Source: Nocardiaceae bacterium (lineage in GTDB: Bacteria; Actinomycetota; Actinomycetes; Mycobacteriales; Mycobacteriaceae). From it: a stretch of 56,474 bases of DNA. Position numbers and translations under genes: made by a program. Under the pieces are notes generated by a model. The model was not told the origin of the DNA and made no database searches. It worked only from the letters and a program-made list of their open reading frames with translations. The stretch is from assembly GCA_021372355.1 (NCBI GenBank), contig JAJFUQ010000104.1, positions 1 through 56,474 of the forward strand. The letters run 5' to 3'. Below are positions 35,187 through 44,281 of the stretch, piece after piece (within the stretch, counting starts at the first letter, position 1; each line of letters begins with the position of its first letter).

Positions 35187-36152
35187 ATGACTCGACCATG
35201 GATCAGACCTGTCCTCGCGGTCGTGGCGGCCGTACTGCTCATCGGTATCGCGGTCGGGTACGCGATCTCGGTTCATCCCGCCGATTCGCGGGTGGCGCAC
35301 GGGAGCGATTCGATGTCGCTGGCGCCCGACCAGTTGCTCGTCGTGACGCAGCGGCATCTCGCCACCGTGTCCGCGGCCGACCCGAACGGCGCCCGTCAGG
35401 TGTCCGCACTGTCGTGCAATCGGGTTTATGCCGCGGCCGGCACGGGTGTGTGCCTCCGCCAGGATTCGGCGTGGACTTACTCGCTCCACGTCCTCGACCG
35501 CAACCTCAAGGACACCACGTCCTTTCCACTCCCGGGACTGCCCAACCGCGCACGCGTCTCGAACTCCGGACGGATGGTTTCGTGGACGACATTCATCGCC
35601 GGCGAGTCGTACACGACGAGCAATTTCTCGACGCGAACCGGGATTCTGGACACGAAGTCGGGCGCGCAGGTGCAGAGCTTGGAAGCATTCGCCATCACGC
35701 TCGACGGCAAGCCCTACCGGGCGATCGACGTGAATTTCTGGGGCGTCACCTTCACTGCGGACGACAACCGGTTCTACGCCACGATGTCGACGAATGGCGT
35801 GCGCTACCTCGTCGAGGGCGACTTCGCCGCACGCACAGTGCGCACGATAACGACCAACGTCGAGTGCCCCTCGCTGTCCCCCGATGGAAAGCGCATCGCC
35901 TTCAAGCAAGCCATCGACAACGACCCCGCCGCCGGGTGGCGACTGTCGGTGCTCGACCTCGACACGCTGCGCGTCACGCACCTGGCAGAGACGCGCAGTA
36001 TCGACGACCAGGCAGCGTGGCTCGACAACGACACGATCGGCTACACAGTCCGCGACTCCAGCGGAAACCCAACGGTCTGGTCCACGCCGGCCGACGGGTC
36101 CGGTCAGCCGAAACTCCTGGTCAACGACGCGGAGTCACCAGCCGCGTTGTAA
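35187..36152 (+). CDS. TolB-like beta-propeller protein, membrane-anchored
   Basis: A 321-residue protein with one N-terminal transmembrane/signal segment (VLAVVAAVLLIGIAVGYAIS) and then a beta-propeller-like extracytoplasmic domain. Its repeats include CPSLSPDGKRIAFKQAI and WRLSVLDLDTLRVTHLAETRSIDDQAAWLDNDTIGYTVRD, typical of TolB/WD40-like blades. It directly follows the MFS gene (TGA then ATG with no gap), so it may be an accessory to that transporter. The function is unknown. Confidence 0.82.
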   Translation: MTRPWIRPVLAVVAAVLLIGIAVGYAISVHPADSRVAHGSDSMSLAPDQLLVVTQRHLATVSAADPNGARQVSALSCNRVYAAAGTGVCLRQDSAWTYSLHVLDRNLKDTTSFPLPGLPNRARVSNSGRMVSWTTFIAGESYTTSNFSTRTGILDTKSGAQVQSLEAFAITLDGKPYRAIDVNFWGVTFTADDNRFYATMSTNGVRYLVEGDFAARTVRTITTNVECPSLSPDGKRIAFKQAIDNDPAAGWRLSVLDLDTLRVTHLAETRSIDDQAAWLDNDTIGYTVRDSSGNPTVWSTPADGSGQPKLLVNDAESPAAL

Positions 36153-36158
36153 AGCGGC

Positions 36159-36539
36159 TCAGAGGTCGGCGACGAAGACCCGCAGCCCGCGCGAGGCCAC
36201 GCGGAATACCAGCGGAAGCTGCTCGGCCGAGCTCGAATCAACCACTCGCGGATTGCTGATCGTGCGTCGTTTGCCGAGCTGCTCGACTTCTGCGACACCC
36301 ACCGCCAGCACGTTGCGAACCCAGTTGACGCCTTCACCATGCGCGAGCGGCACCACGATGCGACCACCGCTGACGATCATCGTGACCGGCGTCCGGAATT
36401 CACGTCCCGTCTTGCGACCGCGATGAATCACGATGCCGAGGCCGGGAACCAGCCGCGCGAGAGGCCGCATCACGCCGTTGACCACCGGGCTGTTGATTAG
36501 TCGCGTCACCGCGGCCGGGATCAGGCGCTTGGGAGGCAC
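36159..36539 (-). CDS. Ddn-like deazaflavin-dependent nitroreductase-family protein
   Basis: A 126-residue protein of the DUF385/Ddn split-barrel family. LGIVIHRGRKTGREFRTPVTMIVSGGRIVVPLAHGEGVNWVRNVLA carries the GRKTG..RxTP..., G...W..N pattern of F420H2-dependent reductases. GTG 36539 lies 4 nt after the glpD stop, so it is the second gene of the glpD transcript. Upstream in-frame sequence is glpD coding. F420 use is inferred from the family. Confidence 0.87.
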   Translation of the reverse strand: MPPKRLIPAAVTRLINSPVVNGVMRPLARLVPGLGIVIHRGRKTGREFRTPVTMIVSGGRIVVPLAHGEGVNWVRNVLAVGVAEVEQLGKRRTISNPRVVDSSSAEQLPLVFRVASRGLRVFVADL

Positions 36540-36543
36540 GCGG

Positions 36544-38277
36544 TCACCGTCCGATCGGAACGGGCTCGAGAATCTGGCGCCGTGACTCCGGAGCCGACGA
36601 TCGAAGCGCATCCGCGGATTCGTCGTCGGGCTTGGCCTGCGACTTGATCTCCGCCTTCACCCGCGCGTAGTACAAATCGACTTCGCGTGCGATGTCTTCG
36701 GCGTCCCAGCCGAGCACCGGAGCGACGAGCTGGGCGACCTGTTCAGCACAGTTGCTGCCCCGATGCGCGTACTCGATCGCGATGCGGGTGCGGCGAGCGA
36801 GGATGTCCTCGAGGTGGAGCGCACCCTCCGCGAGAGCCGAATACACGATCTCGACCTGCAGGTACGACGGTGCATCGGTGAGCGGCTGCAGCAGCTCCGG
36901 CTTGTCGACCGCGAGCTCGAGCACTTCGTCGATCATCGAGCCGTAGCGTTCGAGCAGGTGCTTGATCCGGTACGGATGCAAGTTGTACAACTCGGCGAGG
37001 TGCGGCACCTGATTGACCAGCGCGAAGTAGCCCTCGGCACCCAGCAGCGGGACCTTCTCGGTGATCGAGTCGGCAACCCGGGCCGGGATGTCTTCCACTG
37101 CCGCGTCAACGGCGTCCTTCGCCATCACCCGGTAGGTCGTGTACTTGCCGCCGGCGATCGCGACGAGCCCCGGCGCGACCCGCGCAACCGCATGCTCGCG
37201 CGACAGCTTCGAGGTCATTTCGCTCTCGCCCGCGAGCAACGGGCGGAGTCCGGCGTAGACGCCATCGATGTCGGTGTGGGTCAGCGGCGTCACGAGGACT
37301 CGGTTGACGTGGTCGAGGATGTAGTCGATGTCCTTGCGCGTCGCGGCGGGATGCGCGAGGTCGAGCTTCCAGTCCGTGTCGGTCGTGCCGATGATCCAGT
37401 GCGTGCCCCACGGGATGAGGAACAGCACCGATGTCGCGGTTCGCAGAATGATCGCGACTTCGCTCGGAATCCGGTCGCGCGGCACGACGATGTGCACGCC
37501 TTTCGACGCACGCACGCGGAACCGTCCGCGCTGCCGTGATAGCGCCTGGATCTCGTCGGTCCACACACCCGTCGCGTTGATGACGACGTGCGCCCGAATC
37601 TCGGCGGTGCGACCGTCCTCGGAATCGCGCACCCGCACGCCACTGACTCGGTCGTCCTCGCGCAGGAAGCCCACGACCTGCGTCGACGTCCGCACGATCG
37701 CACCGTAGTAAGCCGCGGTGCGCGCGACCGTCATGGTGTGGCGGGCGTCGTCGACGACCGTGTCGTAGAAGCGGATCGCGCCGACGAGGGCGTCGCGACG
37801 CAGCGCTGGAGCGAGGCGCAATGCCCCGCTGCGGGTCAGATGCTTGTGCCGCGGCACCGATTTCGCGCCGCCCATGCGGTCGTACAGCTCGAGGCCGGCA
37901 CCGACGTACGGCCGCTCCCAGCCGTAATGGGTCAGCGGGAACAGGATCGGGAGGGGCTTCACGAGGTGCGGCGCGAGCGAATTCAGACTCAGCTCACGCT
38001 CTTTGAGCGCCTCGCGGACCAAGCCGAATTCGGCCATCTCGAGGTAGCGCAGGCCGCCGTGGAACATCTTGGACGATCGCGACGACGTGCCGGACGCGAG
38101 ATCGCGCGCCTCGACCAAGGCGACACGCAGGCCTCGGGTGGCGGCATCGAGTGCGATGCCGCTGCCGACCACGCCCCCGCCGACGACGATCACATCGAAG
38201 TTCTGCTTTTGCAGTTGCTCCCATGCCAGCTCGCGCTGCATCGGACCAAGTACTTGGGAGCCCGGCATCATGGGCAT
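36544..38277 (-). CDS. glpD: Glycerol-3-phosphate dehydrogenase (aerobic, FAD)
   Basis: A 577-residue membrane-associated flavoenzyme oxidising sn-glycerol-3-phosphate to dihydroxyacetone phosphate. The FAD Rossmann motif is FDVIVVGGGVVGSGIALDAATRGL, followed by ASGTSSRSSKMFHGGLRYLE and the second signature IAGGKYTTYRVMAKDAVDAA. A C-terminal DAO_C helical domain spans about residues 390-520. A GGAGG site lies 10 nt before ATG 38277. With glpK (39424) it forms the glycerol pathway; pirin sits between them. It corresponds to Rv3302c (glpD2). Confidence 0.95.
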   Translation of the reverse strand: MPMMPGSQVLGPMQRELAWEQLQKQNFDVIVVGGGVVGSGIALDAATRGLRVALVEARDLASGTSSRSSKMFHGGLRYLEMAEFGLVREALKERELSLNSLAPHLVKPLPILFPLTHYGWERPYVGAGLELYDRMGGAKSVPRHKHLTRSGALRLAPALRRDALVGAIRFYDTVVDDARHTMTVARTAAYYGAIVRTSTQVVGFLREDDRVSGVRVRDSEDGRTAEIRAHVVINATGVWTDEIQALSRQRGRFRVRASKGVHIVVPRDRIPSEVAIILRTATSVLFLIPWGTHWIIGTTDTDWKLDLAHPAATRKDIDYILDHVNRVLVTPLTHTDIDGVYAGLRPLLAGESEMTSKLSREHAVARVAPGLVAIAGGKYTTYRVMAKDAVDAAVEDIPARVADSITEKVPLLGAEGYFALVNQVPHLAELYNLHPYRIKHLLERYGSMIDEVLELAVDKPELLQPLTDAPSYLQVEIVYSALAEGALHLEDILARRTRIAIEYAHRGSNCAEQVAQLVAPVLGWDAEDIAREVDLYYARVKAEIKSQAKPDDESADALRSSAPESRRQILEPVPIGR

Positions 38278-38361
38278 CGGCGCATCACCTCCCCGTCAGG
38301 TATCCCCAGGCTAGATGCTTCGATGCGCTGATGTGTGGACGTCAGCACTAAGGTGGTGGAC

Positions 38362-39399
38362 ATGTCCGCAGGTGAAGGCGCGATCATCGAGAAGGTCAAT
38401 CTGTCCCGGCCGTGGCAGACGATCGACCCTTTCCTCTTCTGTGTGCACCATGACGACGACTATCCCGAGGGCGACGAAGAACTCGGCCCCTGCGCACCGC
38501 TCGTCGGTCGCAATATCGGCCAGGATTTCTCCGCCAAAGACGGCTGGTCGATGTACCACGGTTCGCAGGTCCCGGGATTTCCCCAGCATCCGCACCGCGG
38601 ATTCGAGACCGTGACGTTCGCCCGCACCGGATTCATCGACCATGCCGACTCCCTCGGTGGCGCCGCCCGCTTCGGTCGCGGCGACGTCCAGTGGATGACT
38701 GCCGGATCGGGCATCACGCACGCCGAGATGCTGCCGCTCCTGAAGAAGGACGAGCACAACAAGATCGAGTTCTTCCAGATCTGGATCAACCTTCCCGCCT
38801 CGGACAAGATGGTGCCCGCGCATTACTCGATGCTGTGGGACCACGAGATCCCCAAGCACACGCTTCTGGACCCCTGGGGCAAGCCCGTCGACGTCACCGT
38901 GATCGCCGGTGAATTCTCGCCCGGACACCCCGCACCCCCGCCGCCACCGCATTCGTGGGCCGCGCGCAAGACCTCGGACGTCGCGATCTGGCACGCACAA
39001 CTCGCCGAAGGCGCCTCGTGGGACCTGCCGACCGCCAAGTACGCCGACACCCTGCGGACCCTGTATGTGTTCAACGGCGGCTCGGTCATCATCGACGGCG
39101 AGGAAGTCACGGCCGAACAGGGTGCAGTGATTCGCGCGGACATTCCGGTGACGGTGGACGACGCCGGATCGGGCACCGAAATCCTCATCCTGCAGGGCCG
39201 CCCGATTCGTGAGCCGGTCGTGCAGTACGGCCCGTTCGTCATGAACACCAAGGCCGAAATCCAGAAGGCCTACAGCGATTACCAAAACGATGGCTTCGGC
39301 GGCTGGCCGTGGCCCGCCGACGACCCGAACCATGGCGCGGACCTTCGCCGCTTCGCGATTCATCCGGACGGAAAGACCGAAGAGTTTCCCGTCGGCTGA
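38362..39399 (+). CDS. Pirin-family bicupin protein
   Basis: A 345-residue pirin-like protein. The N-terminal cupin has the metal ligands in FPQHPHRGFETVTF (His-x-His and Glu) and the downstream GDVQWMTAGSGITHAEM. A second cupin follows (TLYVFNGGSVIIDGEEVTAEQGAV). Pirins are Fe-dependent and may have quercetinase or regulatory roles. ATG 38362 has TAAGGT 13 nt upstream; a GTG at 38335 is possible. It is divergent from glpD and followed by glpK on the same strand. Confidence 0.9.
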   Translation: MSAGEGAIIEKVNLSRPWQTIDPFLFCVHHDDDYPEGDEELGPCAPLVGRNIGQDFSAKDGWSMYHGSQVPGFPQHPHRGFETVTFARTGFIDHADSLGGAARFGRGDVQWMTAGSGITHAEMLPLLKKDEHNKIEFFQIWINLPASDKMVPAHYSMLWDHEIPKHTLLDPWGKPVDVTVIAGEFSPGHPAPPPPPHSWAARKTSDVAIWHAQLAEGASWDLPTAKYADTLRTLYVFNGGSVIIDGEEVTAEQGAVIRADIPVTVDDAGSGTEILILQGRPIREPVVQYGPFVMNTKAEIQKAYSDYQNDGFGGWPWPADDPNHGADLRRFAIHPDGKTEEFPVG

Positions 39400-39423
39400 G
39401 CCCTCCCCGTGCAGAATGCAACC

Positions 39424-40914
39424 GTGCACAAAAAGTCAGACGAGCCGAAGTTCGTTGCCGCGATTGACCAGGGCACCACGTCTACGCGCTGCATGATCTT
39501 CGATCAATCGGGACGGGTCCTGGGCTCGGCCCAGCGGGAGCACGAGCAGATCTTCCCGCGTGCCGGGTGGGTCGAGCACAACCCGAACGAGATCACGGCG
39601 AACACCGACGCGGTCATCGCACGTGTCCTCGACATCACGGGCCTGACCAGCGCTGACATCGCTGCGGTCGGCATCACGAACCAGCGCGAAACTGCGGTCG
39701 TGTGGGACCGCTCGACCGGTGAGCCGGTCTACAACGCGATCGTCTGGCAGGACACCCGCACCGACAAGATCTGCGCAAAGATCGCCGGCGAGGACGGGCC
39801 GAGCCGATTCCAGGCGAAAACCGGCCTCCCGCTGTCGACGTACTTCGCCGGCCCCAAAGCGCGCTGGATATTGGAGGAAGTCGATACCGCGGGGAAAGAC
39901 CTCTGCTTCGGCACGATCGACACGTGGGTCCTGTGGCATCTCACCGGCGGCGCCGTGCACGCGACCGACGTGACCAACGCATCGCGCACGCTTCTCATGG
40001 ATCTCAAGACGCTGCAATGGGATTCGGAGCTCTGCGAAGCCATAGGCGTCCCCGAGTCGATGCTCCCGGAGATCCGCAGCTCGTCGGGTGACTTCGGAGT
40101 CGTGGCGGACGGGCCCCTCAAGGGTGTGCCGATCACCGGAATCCTCGGCGACCAGCAGGCGGCGACGTTCGGCCAGGCGTGCCTGAGCCCGGGCGAAGCG
40201 AAGAACACGTACGGCACCGGCAACTTCATGCTGCTCAACACCGGCACGACGCCCGTCGCCAGCGCGAATGGCCTGCTCACGACCGTCTGCTATCAGATCG
40301 GCGATCAACCCGCGGTCTATGCCCTCGAGGGTTCGATCGCGGTGACCGGCTCGCTCGTGCAGTGGCTGCGCGACAACCTCGGAATCATCAAGACCGCCGC
40401 CGAGATCGAGCCGCTGGCACTTTCGGTGCCGGACAACGGGGGCGCGTACTTCGTGCCGGCGTTCTCCGGCCTGTTCGCACCCCGCTGGCGCCCCGACGCC
40501 CGAGGCGTTTTCGCTGGCCTGACGCGTTTCATCAACAAGGGACACCTCTGTCGAGCGGTGCTCGAAGCGACCGCATTCCAGACCCGCGAGGTTCTCGAAG
40601 CGATGCGACAGGATTCCGGCGTCGAACTCCGGGCGCTGAAGGTCGACGGCGGCATGGTCGTCAACGAGACCCTCATGCAGTTCCAGGCTGACGTCCTCGA
40701 CGTGCCCGTCATCCGGCCGGTGGTCAACGAGACCACCGCGCTCGGCGCAGCGTATGCGGCTGGGCTGGCGGTCGGCTTCTGGGCGAGCGAGGATGACATC
40801 CGGACCAACTGGGCCGAGGACAAGCGCTGGGAGCCGAGCATGCCCGCCGCCGAACGAGACCGCCTGTACGCCGAGTGGAACAAAGCCGTCGAACGCACCT
40901 ACGACTGGATCTGA
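39424..40914 (+). CDS. glpK: Glycerol kinase
   Basis: A 496-residue FGGY-family kinase phosphorylating glycerol to sn-glycerol-3-phosphate for glpD. Motifs are [28 protein letters not shown] [27 protein letters not shown] and the C-terminal [19 protein letters not shown]. Its length is normal. The start is unclear: GTG 39424 is chosen because CAGAAT lies 13 nt upstream and no Shine-Dalgarno exists; GTG 39409 is the alternative. The methyltransferase gene follows 2 nt after the stop. Confidence 0.95.
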   Translation: MHKKSDEPKFVAAIDQGTTSTRCMIFDQSGRVLGSAQREHEQIFPRAGWVEHNPNEITANTDAVIARVLDITGLTSADIAAVGITNQRETAVVWDRSTGEPVYNAIVWQDTRTDKICAKIAGEDGPSRFQAKTGLPLSTYFAGPKARWILEEVDTAGKDLCFGTIDTWVLWHLTGGAVHATDVTNASRTLLMDLKTLQWDSELCEAIGVPESMLPEIRSSSGDFGVVADGPLKGVPITGILGDQQAATFGQACLSPGEAKNTYGTGNFMLLNTGTTPVASANGLLTTVCYQIGDQPAVYALEGSIAVTGSLVQWLRDNLGIIKTAAEIEPLALSVPDNGGAYFVPAFSGLFAPRWRPDARGVFAGLTRFINKGHLCRAVLEATAFQTREVLEAMRQDSGVELRALKVDGGMVVNETLMQFQADVLDVPVIRPVVNETTALGAAYAAGLAVGFWASEDDIRTNWAEDKRWEPSMPAAERDRLYAEWNKAVERTYDWI

Positions 40915-40916
40915 CG

Positions 40917-41735
40917 ATGACTGACACGAATCCGCCCATCACCTTTGACGCCGACGTTTCCGACGATGCCGCGGTCGCCATGCAGGTCGACATTCTCGAT
41001 ATCCAGGCGGGCGTCGTGGGCGTCACCCGACTTCGCGAGTGGGGGCACGCAGCCCTCGCCATTCAGCCCGGCGAGAAGGTGCTCGACGTCGGATCGGGCA
41101 CCGGCTCCGAAGTGCGTGCGATGGCAGAACTGACTGGACCGACCGGCGAAGCGGTCGGCGTCGAGCCCAACCCGAAGCTGCGGGCGGTCGCCGATCAGCG
41201 CACCACCACGACCCGCGACTGGACCCGATATGTCGAAGGGAATGCGTACGAGCTGCCGTTCGAGGACGCCACCTTCGACGCGGTTCGTTGTGAGCGCGTC
41301 CTGCAGCACCTCGACCAGCCACAACGCGCCATTGACGAGATGGCACGCGTGCTCAAGCCCGGCGGGCGGCTGACGCTCCTCGACAGCGACTGGGCCACGG
41401 CGATCGTGCATCCCGGCGATCCCGAGGTCGCTCGACTGTGCACGGAAGCCATGCTGACCGCGACCCCGAACCCGCACTCCGGACGGCGCCTCTCCGGTCA
41501 GGTCGTCCTGGCCGGACTCACGGTCGAGGACATGGGTTCGGAGGCTCTGATCTGGCCGGCGGACATCGTGACCGGGATGTTGCTGCCGATGTTCATGTCC
41601 ACCGCACAGCAAGCCGGCGTCATCACCGGAGAGCAGGCGGCACGCTTTGCCACGGAACTTCAGGCCGCTGCGCACTCGGGTGAGCTGCACATGTCGGTCA
41701 CGATGTTCTGCGCGCTCGGCCGCAAGCCCCTCTGA
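40917..41735 (+). CDS. Class I SAM-dependent methyltransferase
   Basis: A 272-residue methyltransferase. Motif I is KVLDVGSGTGSEVRAMAELTG, followed by the acidic AVGVEPNPKLRAVAD; motif II is FDAVRCERVLQHLDQPQRAIDEMARVLKPGGRLTLLD. The C-terminal part is helical. ATG 40917 follows the glpK stop by 2 nt, so they are co-transcribed. The substrate is unknown; a functional link to glycerol is not evident. Confidence 0.9.
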   Translation: MTDTNPPITFDADVSDDAAVAMQVDILDIQAGVVGVTRLREWGHAALAIQPGEKVLDVGSGTGSEVRAMAELTGPTGEAVGVEPNPKLRAVADQRTTTTRDWTRYVEGNAYELPFEDATFDAVRCERVLQHLDQPQRAIDEMARVLKPGGRLTLLDSDWATAIVHPGDPEVARLCTEAMLTATPNPHSGRRLSGQVVLAGLTVEDMGSEALIWPADIVTGMLLPMFMSTAQQAGVITGEQAARFATELQAAAHSGELHMSVTMFCALGRKPL

Positions 41736-41740
41736 TCGAA

Positions 41741-41810
41741 ACGATTCGGTGCTCTCCTGGCGCCGTCACGTGAGTATTTCGATGACAGTGCCCGGGGAGC
41801 ACCGAATCGT
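41741..41810. repeat. 70-nt near-perfect hairpin between methyltransferase and LLM gene
   Basis: Bases 41741-41768 pair with 41783-41810: 26 of 28 positions pair, two as G-T, with mismatches at 58/93 and 64/87. The loop is 14 nt (41769-41782). The outer arms, ACGATTCGGTGCTC and GAGCACCGAATCGT, are perfect. No T-run follows on either strand, so it is not a canonical terminator. It may be a palindromic repeat element or a structured leader for the gene at 41893. Confidence 0.7.
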
Positions 41811-41892
41811 CGAGCAGTAGTCCCCTGCGGAATAGATCCGAACGACCCTCGGTTCAATAGGTTGACACAGCAACCTTCCAAGGAGTCGTGAC

Positions 41893-43008
41893 ATGCAGTT
41901 CGGAATCTTCTCGGTCAGCGACGTCACCGTCGACCCCACGACGGGCAAGGCGCCGTCCGAAGGCGAGCGCATCCAGAACATGGTCGCCATGGCACTCAAG
42001 GCCGAGGAAGTCGGTCTCGATGTCTTCGCCACCGGCGAGCACCACAACCCGCCGTTCGTCGCGTCCTCGCCGACGACGATGCTCGGCTGGGTCGCCGCCA
42101 AGACGGAGAACCTGTTGCTCTCGACCGCGACGACGCTCATCACCACCAACGATCCAGTGAAGATCGCCGAGGACTTCGCGATGCTGCAGCATCTGTCGGG
42201 CGGTCGTGTCGACCTCATGATGGGTCGGGGCAACACCGGACCGGTCTACCCGTGGTTCGGCAAAGACATCCGCGACGGCATCCCGTTGGCCATCGAGAAC
42301 TACCACTTGCTGCGCAAACTCTGGCGCGAAGAGGTCGTCAACTGGCAGGGCAAGTACCGCACGCCGCTGCAGGGCTACACCTCGACGCCGGCACCCCTCG
42401 ACGGCACTCCGCCGTTCGTCTGGCACGGCTCGATCCGCTCTCCCGAGATCGCCGAGCAGGCCGCGTTCTACGGTGATGGCTTCTTCCACAACAACATCTT
42501 CTGGAACAAAGAGCACACCGAGCAGATGGTGAATCTGTACCGCCGCCGCTTCGAGCATTACGGCCACGGTGCCGCTGACCAGGCGATCGTCGGCCTCGGC
42601 GGGCAGGTCTTCATGGCCGAAACCGAAGCGGAGGCCAAGAAGTTCTTCCGTCCGTACTTCGACAACGCGCCCGTCTACGGACACGGACCGTCGCTCGAGG
42701 AGTTCACGGACATGACGCCGCTGACCGTCGGTACGCCCGAGCAGGTCATCGAGAAGACGCTGTCGTTCGCCGACTACGCCGGCGACTACCAGCGTCAACT
42801 GTTCCTCGTCGACCACGCCGGTCTGCCGATCGACAAGGTGCTCGAACAGATCGAGATCCTCGGAACCCAGGTTGTACCGGTGCTCCGCAAGGAGTTCGAG
42901 GCGCGGCGTCCGGCGCATGTCCCGAGCGACCCGCCGACCCACCCGACGCTCATCGGAAACGAGGCGCACAAGCTCGTGCAGCCGGCCAACAGGAAGGTAA
43001 CCGCATGA
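41893..43008 (+). CDS. LLM-class flavin-dependent monooxygenase (luciferase-like)
   Basis: A 371-residue TIM-barrel flavin enzyme of the CE1758-type subgroup. It has MQFGIFSVSDV, GLDVFATGEHHNPPFV, the FMN region LLLSTATTLITTNDPVKIAEDFAMLQHLSGGRVDLMMGRGNTGPVYPW and IAEQAAFYGDGFFHNN. ATG 41893 has an AAGGAG site 8 nt upstream. The last 4 nt overlap the following NAD(P)H-dependent FMN reductase gene, which should supply reduced FMN. The oxidised substrate is unknown. Confidence 0.93.
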   Translation: MQFGIFSVSDVTVDPTTGKAPSEGERIQNMVAMALKAEEVGLDVFATGEHHNPPFVASSPTTMLGWVAAKTENLLLSTATTLITTNDPVKIAEDFAMLQHLSGGRVDLMMGRGNTGPVYPWFGKDIRDGIPLAIENYHLLRKLWREEVVNWQGKYRTPLQGYTSTPAPLDGTPPFVWHGSIRSPEIAEQAAFYGDGFFHNNIFWNKEHTEQMVNLYRRRFEHYGHGAADQAIVGLGGQVFMAETEAEAKKFFRPYFDNAPVYGHGPSLEEFTDMTPLTVGTPEQVIEKTLSFADYAGDYQRQLFLVDHAGLPIDKVLEQIEILGTQVVPVLRKEFEARRPAHVPSDPPTHPTLIGNEAHKLVQPANRKVTA

Positions 43009-43643
43009 CCCGCAAGGTTGTCGTCATCACCGCTGGCCTGTCGGTTCCGTCATCGACCCGGCTCCTCGCCGATCAACTCGGCGGGGCGGTCGAGGCTGCC
43101 GTATCGGGCCGCGGCGAAGACGTCAAATACGACGTCATCGAACTCCGCGAGCTGGCGACCGAGCTCGCGCAGGCCATGGTCACGGGCGGCATCCCGACGC
43201 CTGCCATCACCGCAGCGAAGGAAGCCGTCGCTCAGGCGGACGGCATCATCGCGGTGACTCCGGTGTTCGCGGCAAGCTACAGCGGTCTGTTCAAGATGTT
43301 CATCGACATCCTGGACCCGGATTCGCTCAACGGCATCCCCGTCCTGATCGCCGCCACCGCGGGAACCGCACGACACTCGCTGGTCCTGGACTTCGCGATG
43401 CGCCCGTTGTTCACCTACTTGCGCGCCAACGTCGTTCCGACCGGCGTCTTCGCCGCAACCGAGGACTTCGGATCGACCGGCCTGTCCGACCGGATCAACC
43501 GCGCGGCTGGAGAATTCGCATCGACACTGGTCACGACGTCGGTCGCGGGGTTCACGCCCGCTCTCGACCGCAGGTCAGGCAACGAAGTCGGAGACGTGAC
43601 GCCCTTCGCGCAGTTGTTGGCGGGACTCGACGGAACGGGCTAA
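43005..43643 (+). CDS. NAD(P)H-dependent FMN reductase (CE1759-like)
   Basis: A 212-residue flavodoxin-fold reductase. KVVVITAGLSVPSSTRLLADQLGG is the FMN phosphate loop, QADGIIAVTPVFAASYSGLFKMFIDIL follows, and ATAGTARHSLVLDFAMRPLF comes later. ATG 43005 overlaps the LLM gene stop (ATGA), making a two-component monooxygenase. Its TAA overlaps the stop of the convergent small gene at 43640. Confidence 0.92.
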   Translation: MTRKVVVITAGLSVPSSTRLLADQLGGAVEAAVSGRGEDVKYDVIELRELATELAQAMVTGGIPTPAITAAKEAVAQADGIIAVTPVFAASYSGLFKMFIDILDPDSLNGIPVLIAATAGTARHSLVLDFAMRPLFTYLRANVVPTGVFAATEDFGSTGLSDRINRAAGEFASTLVTTSVAGFTPALDRRSGNEVGDVTPFAQLLAGLDGTG

Positions 43644-43879
43644 TGACCGAATCTGGTCTTGAGCGCTTCCGCCATCCGGCCGAGTCGCCGCAGTTCGGTC
43701 GTTTGCCGATCGGACTGCGAGCGGAGCCAGTGGGCGTGCTGGACTGACGAGGTATTCCGGATCGATGACTCGATCTTTCCGATGAAGCTGTGGACTCGAT
43801 CCATCTCGATGGATATGAGTTGCCGCAGTTCTCGGGCTTCGTGCGCGTCCACGGGGTCGCCGTCGAACGTCTTGGTCAC
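43640..43879 (-). CDS. 79-residue helical protein of unknown function
   Basis: A small protein, Arg/His/Glu-rich and predicted fully helical (EARELRQLISIEMDRVHSFIGKIESSIRNTSS...RQTTELRRLGRMAEALKTRF), possibly a short coiled coil. I recognise no family. The evidence that it is real is its GTG start, which overlaps the preceding small gene by 4 nt (GTGA at 43876-43879), and a stop that meets the FMN reductase stop. Confidence 0.6.
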   Translation of the reverse strand: MTKTFDGDPVDAHEARELRQLISIEMDRVHSFIGKIESSIRNTSSVQHAHWLRSQSDRQTTELRRLGRMAEALKTRFGH

Positions 43880-44034
43880 GTCGCCGACTCTGCCTTACTT
43901 GACTCTTCGTCTGAATCGGCGAGAGCCTCGCCACGAAGGCACGCGTGGCAGGTCATGCCGGTGATCCGATAGGCAGGCTGGATGCGCCAGCATGTCATGC
44001 ACCGACTGTGTGTGGGTCCTGGTTGGTTCGCCAC
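43876..44034 (-). CDS. 52-residue putative zinc-ribbon protein
   Basis: A very small protein with paired Cys, CMTCWRIQPAYRITGMTCHAC: two CxxC knuckles 13 residues apart, the layout of a zinc ribbon. An acidic tail (SDEESSKAESAT) follows. GTG 44034 has a strong GAGGAGG ribosome site 7 nt upstream; the longer frame from 44154 has no such support. It is translationally coupled to the 79-residue gene. The function is unknown. Confidence 0.65.
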   Translation of the reverse strand: MANQPGPTHSRCMTCWRIQPAYRITGMTCHACLRGEALADSDEESSKAESAT

Positions 44035-44080
44035 GTCACGACCTCCTCTGCAACGAGCTATTTGACTGCACGGGGCATCG

Positions 44081-44281
44081 TCAGTGAATGACGATGTTTT
44101 CAGCCTGGGGGCCTCGACGACCGGCTGCGACGTCAAAGCTGACCTTCTGGCCAACCGCTAATTCCTTGACCGCGCCCGAGATGCCCGAGTAGTGGGCGAA
44201 GATGTCAGAGCTTCCGTCGTCGGGCGCAATGAACCCGAAACCCTTGTCGACGTTGAACCATTTGACGGTACCGGCAGGCAT
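44081..44281 (-). CDS. cspA: Cold-shock-domain protein (CspA family)
   Basis: A 66-residue single cold-shock domain. It has [21 protein letters not shown] (RNP1 region KGFGFI), DIFAHYSGI (RNP2 region) and a C-terminal [10 protein letters not shown]. It binds RNA/ssDNA as a chaperone. ATG 44281 has a GGGAG site upstream; the in-frame extension to 44386 lies in the leader. A long structured 5' region (44282-44445) suggests post-transcriptional control. In M. tuberculosis the equivalent position has no csp that I recall. Confidence 0.95.
   Translation of the reverse strand: MPAGTVKWFNVDKGFGFIAPDDGSSDIFAHYSGISGAVKELAVGQKVSFDVAAGRRGPQAENIVIH

Noticed and set aside
41741..41810. Reading the large hairpin as a rho-independent terminator
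   Set aside because: No run of T follows on either strand, and the next gene is on the same strand downstream.
43876..44154. Longer 92-residue version of the zinc-ribbon gene
   Set aside because: The extra N-terminal 40 residues have no ribosome site and are low-complexity; GTG 44034 with GAGGAGG is clearly better.
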